Below, in pieces: positions 23,729 through 38,487 of a DNA stretch of 64,000 nucleotides. The notes below the pieces were generated by a model. The model saw nothing but the letters and a program-made list of their open reading frames with translations, was not told the origin of the DNA and did not search any database. A program made the position numbers and the translations under genes. Source of the stretch: Endocalyx cinctus (taxonomy: Eukaryota; Ascomycota; Sordariomycetes; Amphisphaeriales; Apiosporaceae); the NCBI GenBank assembly GCA_001600455.1, contig BCKC01000006.1, positions 1,860,001 to 1,924,000 on the forward strand, written 5' to 3'. The number at the start of each line of letters is the position of its first letter. The stretch's first letter is position 1.

Positions 23729-26700
23729 TTTTTGAGCGAATCGGCAGTATAGAATGAGTGATCGTCATTCTCGATAGTTTAGTTGTCTCAGTCTTTCTGC
23801 GAGTTCGTGATCGGCATGCAACCAGGATAGAATACGAGAACGGGCACTGATCGTACCCACTGGGTACGGTAAATACATCCTACTTAACTGTCGATCTCTA
23901 CATGTTATTTAAACGACATATATACATATAAAATCAATATTCCCTTCCAAACAAGAAACTTCACTCTTTCCAATTTTCTTCTTCGTCACTTGTTCTGCAC
24001 AGAATGTTTCTGATCAAGCTCACTAAATCATGTATCGGCGTTAACCGTTCTTGGCGATAGGACATAAATCAGAACCCCTCAAGTTTTCATTCGAACAGGG
24101 GTCAAAGGTTGCCTTTACAGTATCGCTCTGGCTCAAGATGACCTCGGGAAGGTTATGAAAGGATAGTCCTTGAAGGCATGCGGCTTCAGAAGTAACGTCG
24201 CCAGCGCTTCTCTTTGGACCTTCAAGAACCCAAGGACTCACCCCCCTTCTTAGGTGGAGATAGTAACCCAGGTCTCTTCACGGCCTCCTGCTGCAGATAT
24301 CCTAGTCTCGGATCGAGCGTGTCTCTGCACCTTCCGATGATATTTTTTCCATGCTCTTTGAAGTTACGGATACCCTGTCTTTTACCTACACCTTGTCATT
24401 TGAAAGTGTAATTGAAACATCAAAATAGGTCACCACTGCGCTAATAGCCACCAGAGCATTTCTTAAGTCATGTCATTACCCGTACCATCGAACAAATAGG
24501 GTTCTCCATTCTCCCCTTCTGATCCCCTTGACTGATTACGCCATGGCGGCGCCTCGCACCGGTGAGATGCGATGGATCTACGCAAAACATCGATATCACG
24601 TCGCATGAGTGCGACTTGAAGAAAAGTGCAAACTATTGAGGAGTTTTTCTGTGAAAAGAGAGAGAGAAAAAAACGATCACATTTTCGCCTTTTCGAGGGG
24701 GGAGAGGTTACAGAACGACGGCGATGAGGGTGAGGGTGATGCTTACCGCATGTCGGGGAGGATACGTTACTTATGCGCTGTCAATGTTTATATGTCCATT
24801 CCTTATCAGTCAGTCGGACAGGTCGGTCATGAAAATAAAAATTGGTATCGCGATTTATTACATTGCGACTCAACAGAGCAAAACAGCATTTCCTGGGAAT
24901 CCACATTTGACGTATCCCAAATAAGAAAATATTCCGAAACTAGCACAAATTATCTTTTTTTTTTTTTTTTTTTTTTTTAATATCACCACTTCTTTTCTTT
25001 TTTCCCTTTAGTTATATTTCGGCATATTTGTCAACCAACTAACGCGTTGGCAATTCCAGAGGATGAAGGAAGACATAATGATAATAATTAAAAAAGGACT
25101 TTTTTTTTTGGCGTCAACGGTGCTTTCTCGGCCGCCTATGAACCTGCCTGTTCGGGCGTAGGAACGGGACCTCCTATTCTATTTCAAACGACTTGACATC
25201 AAATCAAGTATATTAGATAGGTATAGGTATACATTTCGGACCGCATCCCCAGATCCCAGACAAGTATAATGTTTGGTTCAATTTGAATTCTCTTTTCTTA
25301 TTGAATCTATCATACTGCACTTCAAGTGTTAGGGGTAGGGATCTATCAGTGATTTAATCAATTTAGTTGCTTTTAATATTGAAGCTAACCCTGGTATATA
25401 TTAACGGCCTGTCACTATTTATTATACTACCATCAAAGATGGGATGAACATATTTCAAAGTACTATATGTACACGTAAGTTATGGATAGATACTCTAGAG
25501 TAGACAGGCAGACTGGCAGAGTAACCTACGGTAGTATAGATAGATATCTCCACCATTTAAGCATGTGTTTCATTCTCTATGTTGAACGCCAATCAAATCC
25601 TTCATCCATCCTTCACGCTTTTTTCCTGTTTAATCCAGGCACGAGGGCGTTGCGGCAGGTACAGTACATCGCATATCTTGGTCTATTGACTCTGCATTCG
25701 TGCCAACAGTTGTCTAAGAATAACCATGTTTAATCTTATAGTTCATCTTATGGCTAAAGTATGCCCACGAGGCCACGATTCCTATTTTGTGATTTTTAAA
25801 AGATCTTAATAATGCGCACGAGTACTTTAACAAAAAAAAAAAAAAAGAGATCTGGGGTACTTTTGACCGCCAACCTTTACGTTGGTTGAATATGTTAGTC
25901 ATCTGATTAAACATGTCTCAGTAAATTCAAGATATACTGGAGTATCCAGTAGAAATGTCGGGGTAGGGAATAAAAAAAAGTACACGACTAAAATTCCTAA
26001 GTCGGAGATCTATTTCCAAAAGAGAGAGCTGTCATGTTTAATTTTCCCCCCTCCTCCGCATTCTTCTACCCTACATCCATGAATATAACTTAGGTACGTT
26101 AAGCACTTTCGGTTAACATTTAAGCGGGGCATCAAACAGAATGATCTGCGACCAATACCGAGGGACGAGATCGATGGATACTTCTTGGTTTTCCTATCCT
26201 CTTTTTTTTTCACTACAAAAAAACAGTATAGGAACCAGTCATATGCATGATCCTCTCCAGAGACCGTTACATTAGGCTCCATATTCGACAAGGGATTTAT
26301 TCCTCCCCCAAACAGGATACTAAAAACCTGTATATAGACACCTAAGCTCTGAAGGAGGCCCTGACGTGAAATCATGTTCAAGTGTTCATGTCATGTCATT
26401 TACTGTCACCCACGTCCATTGAAAGGGGTCACAGTCACACATGGCCTTTTGAACAGGTACCCACGCGCCGCGCAATATTACCTAACCACAACTTCCTAAT
26501 ACTCTCTGTGAGGATCCATCCTTTTTTTTTTTTTCCTTTCTTCTTCTCCGTTCCCACCAACAGAAGCAATAGGTTAGATAAAAAAAGAATCTAGGCCACG
26601 GAGATAACTGCAACAGGAACTCAAACGTAACCGAGATGGGTAGGTAAGTATTCTGTCACGTTTGATCCAGGACGTACGCCATGTCATCCTCTAGTTTGTC

Positions 26701-27347
26701 TTTCTCGCCAACAACAGTAAAAACTCGTTACTCAAGGAAACGTGCCTCGTGCAACTCCAAGCGCGTACAAGCAAGCCCTTGTCCTTTTTGCTAATATCGC
26801 TTGTGCTTGATATTCTTGCCCCCTTTCATGCTCATTCTCCCTGGTCACTTGCTACTTCTAGACCATCAGGAGCCTCACATTATTGATCTTGTAAGTCAAG
26901 AGCGGCCGAACGGGGGGTTCCCTGCTCTTATCTCTTTTGCCATCGGAGAGCCATGTACCACCGTTACCTCGTCCTCCATCTGCTTCTCGCTTGAGCTTAA
27001 CACTCAGCACATATATATAAGTGACCCGCGCGGCCCGTTTCGTTTGATCTGGTGTTGATCTCTCTTCCTTCCCCAGTCGTCGAACGATCATCACCCTCCT
27101 TTACCATAGTCGTTTCTTATGCGGCTAAATATCTGACACTCCTTATATACATCATACCTCATCGTCCGTACGACGACATTGTATATATCAACTCAGCCTC
27201 AAAATATATTACTGTCCTTTTCTCATATTAACCTTGTCACGTCTTCTCACCACCTGGTGATTATAAATTTCTACCTATATATAAGTTTATATATACATAT
27301 ACACCCGCGCACAATATATTATAGAAGAATATATCATCGTCGTCGTC
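23729..27347. other. Gene-poor intergenic region
   Basis: 3.6 kb without a supported gene. Contains a T24 run (24955-24978) and an A15 run (25832-25846). ORFs of 60-123 residues on both strands show no family features. The last few hundred bases are the GH16 promoter, with a TATATATAAG stretch near 27010 and pyrimidine-rich and TATA-like DNA close to the start. Confidence 0.5.
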
Positions 27348-28289
27348 ATGTTCGCGAAATTTCTTACTCTCGTCCTGGCGGCGAGTACGGTCTCGGCCAC
27401 GACCGCTCCCAGCTACAGCGGGTACAGGCTCGTGCACTCGACCAACTTCGCCGGCTCGGGCGGCACGTCGCCCGACACCGGCGAGTGGAACATCATCACG
27501 AACATCGCCGTGAACAACGAGCTGCAGCAGTACACGACCTCGACGCGCAACCTGCAGCTCTCGGGCGGGCAGACCCTGCAGATCGTGCCCTGGAACGACA
27601 ACGGGCAGTGGACGTCGGGCCGGATCGAGTCCAAGTACGTGTTCACGCCCGTCGCCGGCAGCGTCACCTTCTACGAGGCCAAGATCCGGTTCGGCGGCGA
27701 CAGCCCCAACGCCGTCGCGAACAAGAAGGGCCTCTGGCCCGCCTTCTGGTTCCTCGGCGACTCGATCCGCCACGGCACCAGCTGGCCCGCCTGCGGCGAG
27801 ATCGACGCCATGGAGACCGTCAACGGCGCCCTGACCGGTTACGGTACCGTCCACTGCGACTCCACCCCCGGAGGTGCATGTAACGAGCCCAACGGTATCG
27901 GTCACAGCACCAGCATCCCCGATCAGTCTTGGCACACCTGGCGCGTGCAGTGGGACCGTCGGGCGAGCTCCTGGACCGGAGAGTCTATCACCTGGTTCCG
28001 AGATGGCGTTCAGTACGGTCAGGTCACCGGTTCCCAAATCGGGAAGCAGAATGTTTGGACTAGTCTTGCTGGTTCTGGCTTGTACCCTATTCTCAACATG
28101 GCTGTCGGCGGCGATTGGGTAAGTTTATCTAAACTTTATTTCTATTTTTAATTTTTTTTTTATAAATATGATAGAGCAGATAACTAATGATTTATTTTAC
28201 TTTAGCCTGGCCCACCTGACTCCAACACCCTCGGCGGTTACGGGAGCATGATGGAGGTCGCTTATACCGCCCACTACGTCGCTACTTAA
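27348..28289 (+). CDS. Secreted GH16 endo-1,3(4)-beta-glucanase
   Basis: Two exons, 27348-28118 and 28206-28289, with an 87-bp phase-0 intron (donor GTAAGT, acceptor TTTAG), give 284 residues. A signal peptide covers ~1-17. The GH16 jelly-roll landmarks are present: NNELQQYT, GRIESK, LWPAFWFLG and the catalytic GEIDAME (E151 nucleophile, D153, E156 acid/base), then SWHTWRVQWD and the final beta-strand GGYGSMMEVAYTAHYV in exon 2. The family cuts beta-1,3 or mixed 1,3;1,4 glucans (laminarin, lichenan). No GPI signal or binding module is present, so it should be a free secreted enzyme. Exon 1 is strikingly GC-rich with C/G third positions, unlike its surroundings, suggesting high expression or a different origin. 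It starts the carbohydrate cluster. Confidence 0.94.
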
Positions 28290-28814
28290 TCGACCTGTAT
28301 ATACTCGTATGCCATGAACTGGAGTTCTTGAAGACCTTTTTTTTTCCCCCTTTTGTTTTTCCCTTTTCTTGCATAAGAATTGGCGTTGAGGGATGGATGG
28401 ATGAACTAGCAGTGACGACTTAGTTTCTGCAGGATTTTGTTTTACCCCTCGGATCACCGTATCTGGCCAGATACATATGCATTTCTTGATTTTACACATT
28501 CGCTTCTCTGAACATATTTTGATTATTTATGTATATAGTTTTTATTGCTCTGAATATATTCAATCACTTATTTTATCAACGATATCACTATATTACCTGT
28601 CGCAAGAAACTGCTAGACGTGTATTGTAAATTTGTAACGTAGTGGCGTTATATGCTGTGTACCTCGGATGCTCGGTTCTCAACCGAATTCGGACAGTCCA
28701 TCCGGACATGCATAATATGTAGCATTACACACCCATTTGCACGCAGATAATAACCTTAGTGAGCAGATCCCTGCCTGGTACTTTTTTTTTTCTCTTTCCT
28801 CCTCTGCTTGCTTA
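28290..28814. other. Convergent intergenic region
   Basis: 3' flanks of the GH16 and GH43 genes. T-rich; no supported gene. Confidence 0.5.
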
Positions 28815-31502
<2,688 letters not shown>

Positions 31503-32064
31503 GCAGGTTATCATCGCTTTTCCCACGTGTGAGACAATCTAGTAATATTAGTACTTCATAGGGTAGTTATTATTTTTAATAGATCTCATACTGCTAAATC
31601 CTGGGGACAGTATCCTGTATTTATGAATCCCCGCACTTCTTGACTTTGGGGTCGTGTCCCCCGGATAAAATGATATTGGAGCCAGTATGTTGGCATTTCG
31701 GTCACCTCTGCACCGAGTATTTAACCTGGTTAGCCGATTATTATATTTTTCTTTAAAATATGCTGCATTATCCTGTACGAATGCACTGTCTTGTAGTGTG
31801 TTAGAATAGCTAGCCGAACCATACCATATTTGAGCATTGGTCAAAAGTGTTATACTATTGTGAAACATATCGCTGATATCACTGGGTCGGAAGGTATGCT
31901 ATCTTCGAATCCATTAACGTTTAACCCACTGAATATTAATGTGAATTAATAATGTCAGGTATAATATTGACACTAGGGATAAAGTATACAGCAGTCGTGA
32001 CGAGTCTGGTATATATGAGAAGTAGTTCAGCCAATCACCGTGATTATTCAACTTAATATATAAT
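31503..32064. other. Intergenic region, GH43 promoter
   Basis: 562 bp between two same-strand genes; holds the GH43 upstream region and the 3' end of the MFS gene. Short ORFs show no family features. Confidence 0.5.
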
Positions 32065-34072
32065 CTATCTGGTTGAGAACCTCGGCCTCTCATCGTGTTC
32101 AATATCGTCTTTCCACGCGGTAGAGTCGGTTGATGACCCTCCTTTCTGGAAGCGTTGATGGGCAATTGCCTCCAAGGAAAGCCCTCGAGTCTCCTTTAGG
32201 AAGAGGAATGATAAGACAGCAATCACACCATCGAATATACCTGAAATAGTTAGAATCAAGTTTGTTCGTGTATATACTGGAATATTCAGCTTACCCCACA
32301 AGAGGAATGTACCCCACCCCAAGTTCTTAATCATGTATGGTGTACTGATAGAGAAGACAAAGTTAAATAGCCACTGTGCTGCTACGCCGATAGCAACACC
32401 GGGCTCTCGGATACGTGCGGAAAAAATCCTAAATAGTTTGATGGGTTAGTCTCACACTCAAGGAAGAGGATGTTCGGATTCATCTGAACATACTCAGAGA
32501 CATAGGGCCAAGGCATGGGCCCCCAGCTAAAGTTGTAAGCAACGACAAAAATATATATGAGCGCGATCGTGGCAATCCCAGAAGGCGTCACAGCCGGCTC
32601 TCCGGTCTGGGGCGCCGGGTAAATTTTGACAACAACAGCGGTGGTGATCTGGCAAGCGGCCATGAATGCGGCACCACCTATGAGGACCTGACGACGAGAC
32701 AGACGCTCGGAAAACCATAACACGAAGATACCACAGGCCACCACTTTCACCGCACCGAAGATGGCAGTTAGCAGGAGGCTACGATCTCCGCCTCCGACGA
32801 TGAGTTTGAAATACTGCGGTCCGAAATACGCAAATGCCGTCGCTCCTGTAGCTTGTTGTGCAGTGAAGACCGCGAAGGCCGCAAATACACGTTTGAAATT
32901 TTCACCTTGAAGAAGTTCTGCAAAAAGAAAAACGGATTAGTAACGGCGACTTCCAAAAAAAAAAAAAAAAAAAAGAGTTGGGTTCCATAAAAGGACAACA
33001 CAGGAAGAGACATTACCTTTGAATTGGAATCCTTCTGTGGCTCGAGCTTCTGCCTCGACGCCGAGACGAATTTCTTCCATCTCGTTGGCTGTAACTTCGG
33101 AGCTATCTGCTCGAATCCATTGTAGACTCTCCCAAGCTTCTTCATGCCGGCCTTTCTTCGTCAGCCACCTCGCGCTCTCAGTTACCGTAAGCATACCAAG
33201 TCCGAGGAAGGCAGCAGGTGCCAGTTGAAGACCGATGGGTATCTGCCATTGAGCTGTCGAATTGTTGGAAATGTCTTTGGAGACACCATAGTCTACCCAA
33301 TATGACACGAATATACCAAAAGTATAAAACCACTGGAAGAAACTCCCGACCTGTCCTCGAATCGCTTTCGGCATCATCTCGCTGTTATACATAGGAACTA
33401 CCACGGTCGCACAGCCTAATCCGATCCCGGAAATAACTCTGGCAACGTAAAACGCGGCGAGCGAATGAGTATTGATTGTCTGAATGATGGCACCGATGAT
33501 AAAGACAGTTGAAGATAACATCAGTGACTTCTTGCGACCGAGCTTATCGGTCAGTGGCCATGCGAGAAAGCAAGCGACAAAAGCCCCGAGTTGCTGTAAG
33601 CCGACAGCTAGCGAATTTGTTCTCGTCGCATCGCCCGTATCGTATCGGTAATCTCTTAGAAAAGATGATAATGTCAAGACTCCGCCTATCAAGACACGAT
33701 GTTCATCAGCGTGAGCAGAGAGACGGAAAGTCTAGGTGGTACTTTTAAGTTTCACTCACCAACAATGCCACTGTCATATCCGAAAAGAAATCCACCCATG
33801 CATACCACAGATCCAAGCCAATAGGCTCTGACCTTTCCTAAATTTGTATTCTTCATTGTCGGACTAACGACTAGTAACCACCATATTAATGCTCTGTCAG
33901 TACCGGGCTAATTACTAGTAAACACCGAACTATAATTGTCGGAATTGGATGATGGATTAATACATTATCACTTACTTCTTGCCGTATTTAGGTCGGGTGC
34001 GAATTCGAGAGTTTCCTCTTCTTCGAACTCGGAATCGTGTGATTGACGAAGCAGCGACTGAGCTTCGTCCAT
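32065..34072 (-). CDS. MFS sugar porter
   Basis: Six exons: 34072-33976, 33837-33760, 33685-33017, 32917-32494, 32428-32295 and 32240-32065, all with GT-AG ends and consistent phases, encoding 525 residues. An acidic cytosolic N-terminus precedes 12 expected membrane segments. Sugar-porter signatures are visible: GGFLFGYDSGIVGGVLTL in TM1, DKLGRKKSLM (loop 2-3), the SARWL loop before the central loop, the QQATGATAFAYFGPQ region of TM7, PWPYVSE and a loop reading FLKETRGLSLE. The third intron carries a 20-nt T run on the coding strand (A20 at 32955-32974). Family members import hexoses, pentoses, disaccharides or related small molecules by proton symport. Its position between GH43 and the sulfatase suggests uptake of their products. 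Substrate not determined. Confidence 0.92.
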
Positions 34073-35212
34073 TATTTTACGTAGCCCGATGAGGGGTGAG
34101 CTATCATTTAATTATAAGGTGAGTAGGAATATTCTTCATTGCATACCGTTAACCTTGACGACTCTTACTGGATGTAGGCCAGTCAAACGCGTAAGATCAT
34201 GAGTATTAGCGATGACGTGATTAGAGATTGGGGAATAGCAGGGATTTAACAGCTGATCTTAGACACTCCCTGACTCCCTGCCTGCCTGCTTCCCCCAAGT
34301 TTTTACAACCAGTCGGAGCCTTTAATGACCGACGTCCATTTTGCCTAAGTTCTGACGACCTACCAATCAAATTCATCATAAACCGAGCATGCCGAGGATT
34401 AATTTTTGTCACGTACGAGATCTTCAATTGATGCTTCCAAATGTTTCGTCAAATGAGCCTGAACGCAGTAGCTCTTCCTGTAGATCAGATAGAATTCAGA
34501 TATGATTTGGGGAATTCTTCATCGCAGATAATATAATTCAATTTCAATCAAAGGTTCTATTGTTGATACCAATCTACCCTACCCAACTTCCCAACCTGCC
34601 AACTTGATGTACCATTTCAGATACGTAACCCCAAATTACCCCAATAGTTTTCAGTCTTGGAGATGGGAAGTAAGCAGGCAAAAATTATGATACGTCAAGA
34701 GATACCTCACCTATCAGGATTGAGAACAAGTAAAACTTCCTAAGGGGTGAAAAGTCCCTCATTGCACATCTCAAAATACTACCCGCTGAATGATACCCTT
34801 CACAAGATTTATGTGTACATCCCCACAGAGCAAACACGCCATTCCTGCATTGGAATACGTATAATCCGCGAGATCGCTAATCATTGGCCTGAAACCTTAA
34901 ACACCTCGGTCTGATCATCCCCGATATCGTTAATTCAAGACAGCGCGATCGCGGGCGTACCGTAATCTGAAAGGAGTGTTCCCCACAAGATTGTTGTGGA
35001 GTAGTGAAGCTATGGAGTCTCCTTTGAAGAGCTGTTATGCAAGCTTGAGAGGGGATGCTCAACCTGCCATCACCCAATCCAACCTTTTATAAATTGCCTC
35101 ATCTTCGAAAACTTCTTCACCCTTCTACACGTATTTACTTGCAGTCGTTGACAGACTCAAGTCTTAATTCGTAACAACACACAAGACGAGAAAACCTTTA
35201 AAGATTCACACC
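34073..35212. promoter_or_regulatory. Divergent upstream region, MFS porter / sulfatase
   Basis: 1.1 kb between two outward-facing genes, so it holds both promoters. No regulator site is claimed. The small antiparallel ORFs at 34221-34431 look random. Confidence 0.5.
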
Positions 35213-37033
35213 ATGGCTCCTGGAAAGCGACCGAACTTCATCATCGCCCTTGCTGACGATCTGGGTTTCTCCGATATTGGTCCTTTCGGAGGCGAGATTA
35301 ACACCCCTAATCTCGACAAGCTAGCCAAGGATAGCATTCGTTTCACCGACTTTCATGCCGCCGCAGCATGTTCGCCGTCGCGAGCCATGATCATGACCGG
35401 TACCGATCATCATATTGCTGGTCTGGGTAACCTAATCGAATGGACCAACATCTCGGGTCAGAATGATCCCAACGGTACCATGTCCACGGCGGTGCAGCGA
35501 GGTATGCCAGGGTACGAGGGATATCTAAACGAGCGCGTGGCCGCCTTGCCCGAGATACTTCGCGATGCGGGTTACCACACGGTGATGGCGGGGAAATGGC
35601 ACTTAGGTCTGACACCGGAGCGTAGCCCCAAGGTTCGCGGTTTCGAGCGAAGCTTCGCCCATTTACCTGCCTGCAGCAATCACTATGCATACGAACCCCA
35701 GCTCGAGGGTATGGATCAGATACCGGAGTTTATGACGATGAGCTTCATCGCCCTGCATAACGAAGACGGCGAGTACGTGAAAAAGCTTCCGGACGGGTGG
35801 TACTCCTCGGACGGTTACGGTGACAAGATGCTACAATACTTAAAAGATTGGAAAGAAGCCGGCGACGAACGTCCGTTCTTCGGCTACCTCCCTTTCACAG
35901 CCCCGCACTGGCCGCTGCAGGCGCCCCAGGAATACATCAAGAAGTATCGTGGTGTATACGACGACGGCCCGGAAGCGCTGCGACAGAAGCGACTCCAGCG
36001 TCTCAAGGACCTCGGTATGGTCGCCCCGGACGTTGAGGCACATCCCGTGATAGCTGATGAAGTCAAGGAATGGGAAGAGATGAGCGAGGAAGAACGTGTC
36101 AACTCGTGTCGGGCCATGGAGTGTTTCGCCGGCATGGTCGAGTGCATAGACGCCAACGTCGGCAAGATCGTCGACTACCTAAAAGAGATCGACGAGCTTG
36201 ACAACACCTTTGTGTGCTTCCTTTCGGACAACGGGGCCGAAGGTGCTGCTTACGAAGCTTACCCCTTAGTTCAGAGCACCATGCTGGGACACTTGAAGAA
36301 GTATTATAACAACCACATAGACAACCTCGGAAACGGGAATTCCTTCATATGGTACGGACCGCGATGGGCCCAAGCATCGACCGCCCCTAGCAGACTTTAC
36401 AAGGCGTACACGACGGAAGGAGGTGTGCGTGTACCGTATATGATGAAGCCCCCTGCGGCCTTTAGTAGTCAGATACCAGTGGGAGGTATAACGCACCAGT
36501 TCGCGACGGTGATGGACCTCGCACCGACGATCTTAGAGATGGCTGGGGTCCAGCATCCGGCACCCACGTACCAGGGTCGCGAGGTGGTAGGGATGCGAGG
36601 CAAGTCGATGGTGCCGTACCTGCAGAAGAAAGCCGAGACTATTCACGAGAAAGACTTCATCAACGGGTGGGAGACGTGCGGACGCGCGGCCTGCCGGAAA
36701 GGCGACTGGAAGATCGTCTTCATCCCGAAGCCGAAGGGGCCCGAGCGCTGGCAGCTGTACAACCTGGTCAAGGACCCGGGCGAGATCCACGATCTCGCCG
36801 AGCAGGAGCCCGAGCGGCTGAAGGAGCTGATCAAGCTCTGGGATCAGTACGTCCTCGAAACGGGCGTCATACCGCTGTCGCCCGACCTCGGAAACTGGAT
36901 CGCCGCGATGGAGGAGCAGATGCCGGAAAATGCTTGGATCGAGTACGAGTACTGGAAGGAAGGCGCCAGAGATGACCCGTCCAAGTTCACGAAGCAGATT
37001 CCGAGATTTCAGCGCCAGGTGAAAGCTATCTAA
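35213..37033 (+). CDS. Type I sulfatase (arylsulfatase, AtsA-like)
   Basis: One intronless ORF of 606 residues. The N-terminal RPNFIIALADDLGFSDIG carries the metal-binding aspartates (D15, D16). ACSPSRAMIMTGTDHHIAG contains the sulfatase signature C-x-P-S-R, with C53 the residue converted to formylglycine. GKWHLG, PHWPLQAP and LSDNGAEG supply further active-site residues. The length and the TGTDHHIAGLGN block match bacterial AtsA-like arylsulfatases more than choline sulfatases. No signal peptide is visible, so a cytosolic enzyme acting on imported sulfate esters is likely. It faces the MFS porter across a shared promoter region. Lack of introns next to intron-rich neighbours is compatible with horizontal origin, but this family is often intron-poor in fungi. 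Confidence 0.93.
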   Translation: MAPGKRPNFIIALADDLGFSDIGPFGGEINTPNLDKLAKDSIRFTDFHAAAACSPSRAMIMTGTDHHIAGLGNLIEWTNISGQNDPNGTMSTAVQRGMPGYEGYLNERVAALPEILRDAGYHTVMAGKWHLGLTPERSPKVRGFERSFAHLPACSNHYAYEPQLEGMDQIPEFMTMSFIALHNEDGEYVKKLPDGWYSSDGYGDKMLQYLKDWKEAGDERPFFGYLPFTAPHWPLQAPQEYIKKYRGVYDDGPEALRQKRLQRLKDLGMVAPDVEAHPVIADEVKEWEEMSEEERVNSCRAMECFAGMVECIDANVGKIVDYLKEIDELDNTFVCFLSDNGAEGAAYEAYPLVQSTMLGHLKKYYNNHIDNLGNGNSFIWYGPRWAQASTAPSRLYKAYTTEGGVRVPYMMKPPAAFSSQIPVGGITHQFATVMDLAPTILEMAGVQHPAPTYQGREVVGMRGKSMVPYLQKKAETIHEKDFINGWETCGRAACRKGDWKIVFIPKPKGPERWQLYNLVKDPGEIHDLAEQEPERLKELIKLWDQYVLETGVIPLSPDLGNWIAAMEEQMPENAWIEYEYWKEGARDDPSKFTKQIPRFQRQVKAI

Positions 37034-37430
37034 CTTAAGTCAGAATGTATATAGTTGTTAGGTAATCAGAGGATTCAATATCAGTATGTCATGTTTAAAT
37101 TAATTTATCTGTACGATGTAACTCAACCCGTCTCACCAACCACATAAAGCACTGGATTACAAATCGTGACAAATTTCAACGGAAAAGTGCATAAGCTATT
37201 TGCATTGAGATATCCTCGTCCATTGTGAAATATAATGTATCGTTATTGTAAGTATGTATTATTAGCAGAAGTCTTATAAGATATGGATACAAGTGACTTC
37301 TCTTGTTTCCAAGCAGTGGCTTATGTGCACAGAAAATACCATACCGAGAAAGTAAAAGATTAATTTTCTTTTTTTTTTTTCGCTGAGCGGATGTACACCT
37401 TTCCCTTAATTATTTTCTTCCCTCACCAAG
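37034..37430. other. Convergent intergenic region
   Basis: About 400 bp of AT-rich 3' flank shared by the sulfatase gene and the hypothetical gene; a T run lies near 37370. Confidence 0.5.
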
Positions 37431-37910
37431 CTATTGTTTTTCCTGCATTGTCGTGAAATGCTTACTTTTTGGTAACGTCGGTTGATCATTGCTCTTCGAA
37501 TGAGGAGTACGACGTATGTTTAACGCCGCCATACGTTGAGCAACATAATCACTATCCATTTCATCCACTTCCATATCGTAATCATTATCATTATTATTAG
37601 TTCCCTTATCTGCTGATAAGTTGACGTGCTTGGTGGTTTCGCCAACAAAGGAACTGTTATCGATCGCTCTTTGGCTTCCGGCGTTGGTAGCAGCAGCGGT
37701 AGAACTCGTGTGCGCTTGCTGCCGTTGGTCGAGCTTCAGTTTCCGACGAGGATTTTTGGCTGGAATTGATGGACGAGGTGTGCTGGGGTCGACCTCGAAG
37801 TCGACGACTTCGTCAAGCCATTCCCTTACTACATCGATGGGACTGCGCTCCCGGCGCGGGACAGCTTGTACATGTATGCGAGTGACGGCGGCAAGGGGAC
37901 GAGGGGCCAT
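37431..37910 (-). CDS. Hypothetical protein, 159 residues
   Basis: Single ORF with an ATG at 37910 and a TAA just upstream of the AT-rich 3' flank. Not recognised as a named family. The N-terminus (SPIDVVREWLDEVVDFEVDP) could form a short amphipathic helix. The rest is polar: a basic PRRKLK stretch, an Asn/Asp-rich acidic segment and a C-terminal DYVAQRMAALNIRR motif before a Lys-rich end. No signal peptide or membrane segment. Regular codon use and an in-place start favour a real gene. It is divergent from the DUF6590 gene 577 bp away. Confidence 0.5.
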   Translation of the reverse strand: MAPRPLAAVTRIHVQAVPRRERSPIDVVREWLDEVVDFEVDPSTPRPSIPAKNPRRKLKLDQRQQAHTSSTAAATNAGSQRAIDNSSFVGETTKHVNLSADKGTNNNDNDYDMEVDEMDSDYVAQRMAALNIRRTPHSKSNDQPTLPKSKHFTTMQEKQ

Positions 37911-38487
37911 GATGAATTAATATTTAAAGTACTTAAGCAGTGATGTTTTTTTTTTTCAGGTCTATTATTGTTAACTTGAGAGATTATAGATGGGTACTTA
38001 GTTGTCTCGGAATTTGAATATTTCATATTTGTTTTAGAACAAGTGCAAGTATAAAAGAACATTAGACAAAGAGCGTACTCGTCCTGTTTATTCCCATCGT
38101 CTTTTCTTTGGAGTTGGGGGGCGTTGATGGACATCCTACAAGAAACAAAGGATGTGTTCCTAAACTACAATTACAGCATGTTTTTTTTTCGGGTTGAAAT
38201 AGAACAAAAAACAATAGCTCTCTCAAAAAAAGTGTTTGTCAACATTAATCCTGTTTGGATATCCTAGAGTGTTTGTTTTTCATATTTAAAGAAATGGCAT
38301 CCCCAGGGATAGATAGTTTGTATTGAGTGTGCTGTAATCTGTTCAACAATCATATAATAGAAAATTAGACCACAAACTGGGTGGCGTTGGTTGTTTTCTC
38401 AGTGAGAAGACTTTGCTTCAGAAACTACTGAATTTACTTTCCCGGAGAAGGTAAATTTTACGAAAACAAAAGTTTAAATCCGCAACC
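37911..38487. promoter_or_regulatory. Divergent upstream region
   Basis: 577 bp between two outward-facing starts; AT-rich with several T runs; no specific site recognised. Confidence 0.4.

Noticed and set aside
24041..24241. 66-residue minus-strand ORF with two Cys
   Set aside because: No signal peptide or family match; ordinary length for chance.
27179..28037. Arg/His-rich and Gly/Asp-rich ORFs over the GH16 gene
   Set aside because: Alternate frames of a GC-rich exon with clear GH16 catalytic motifs.
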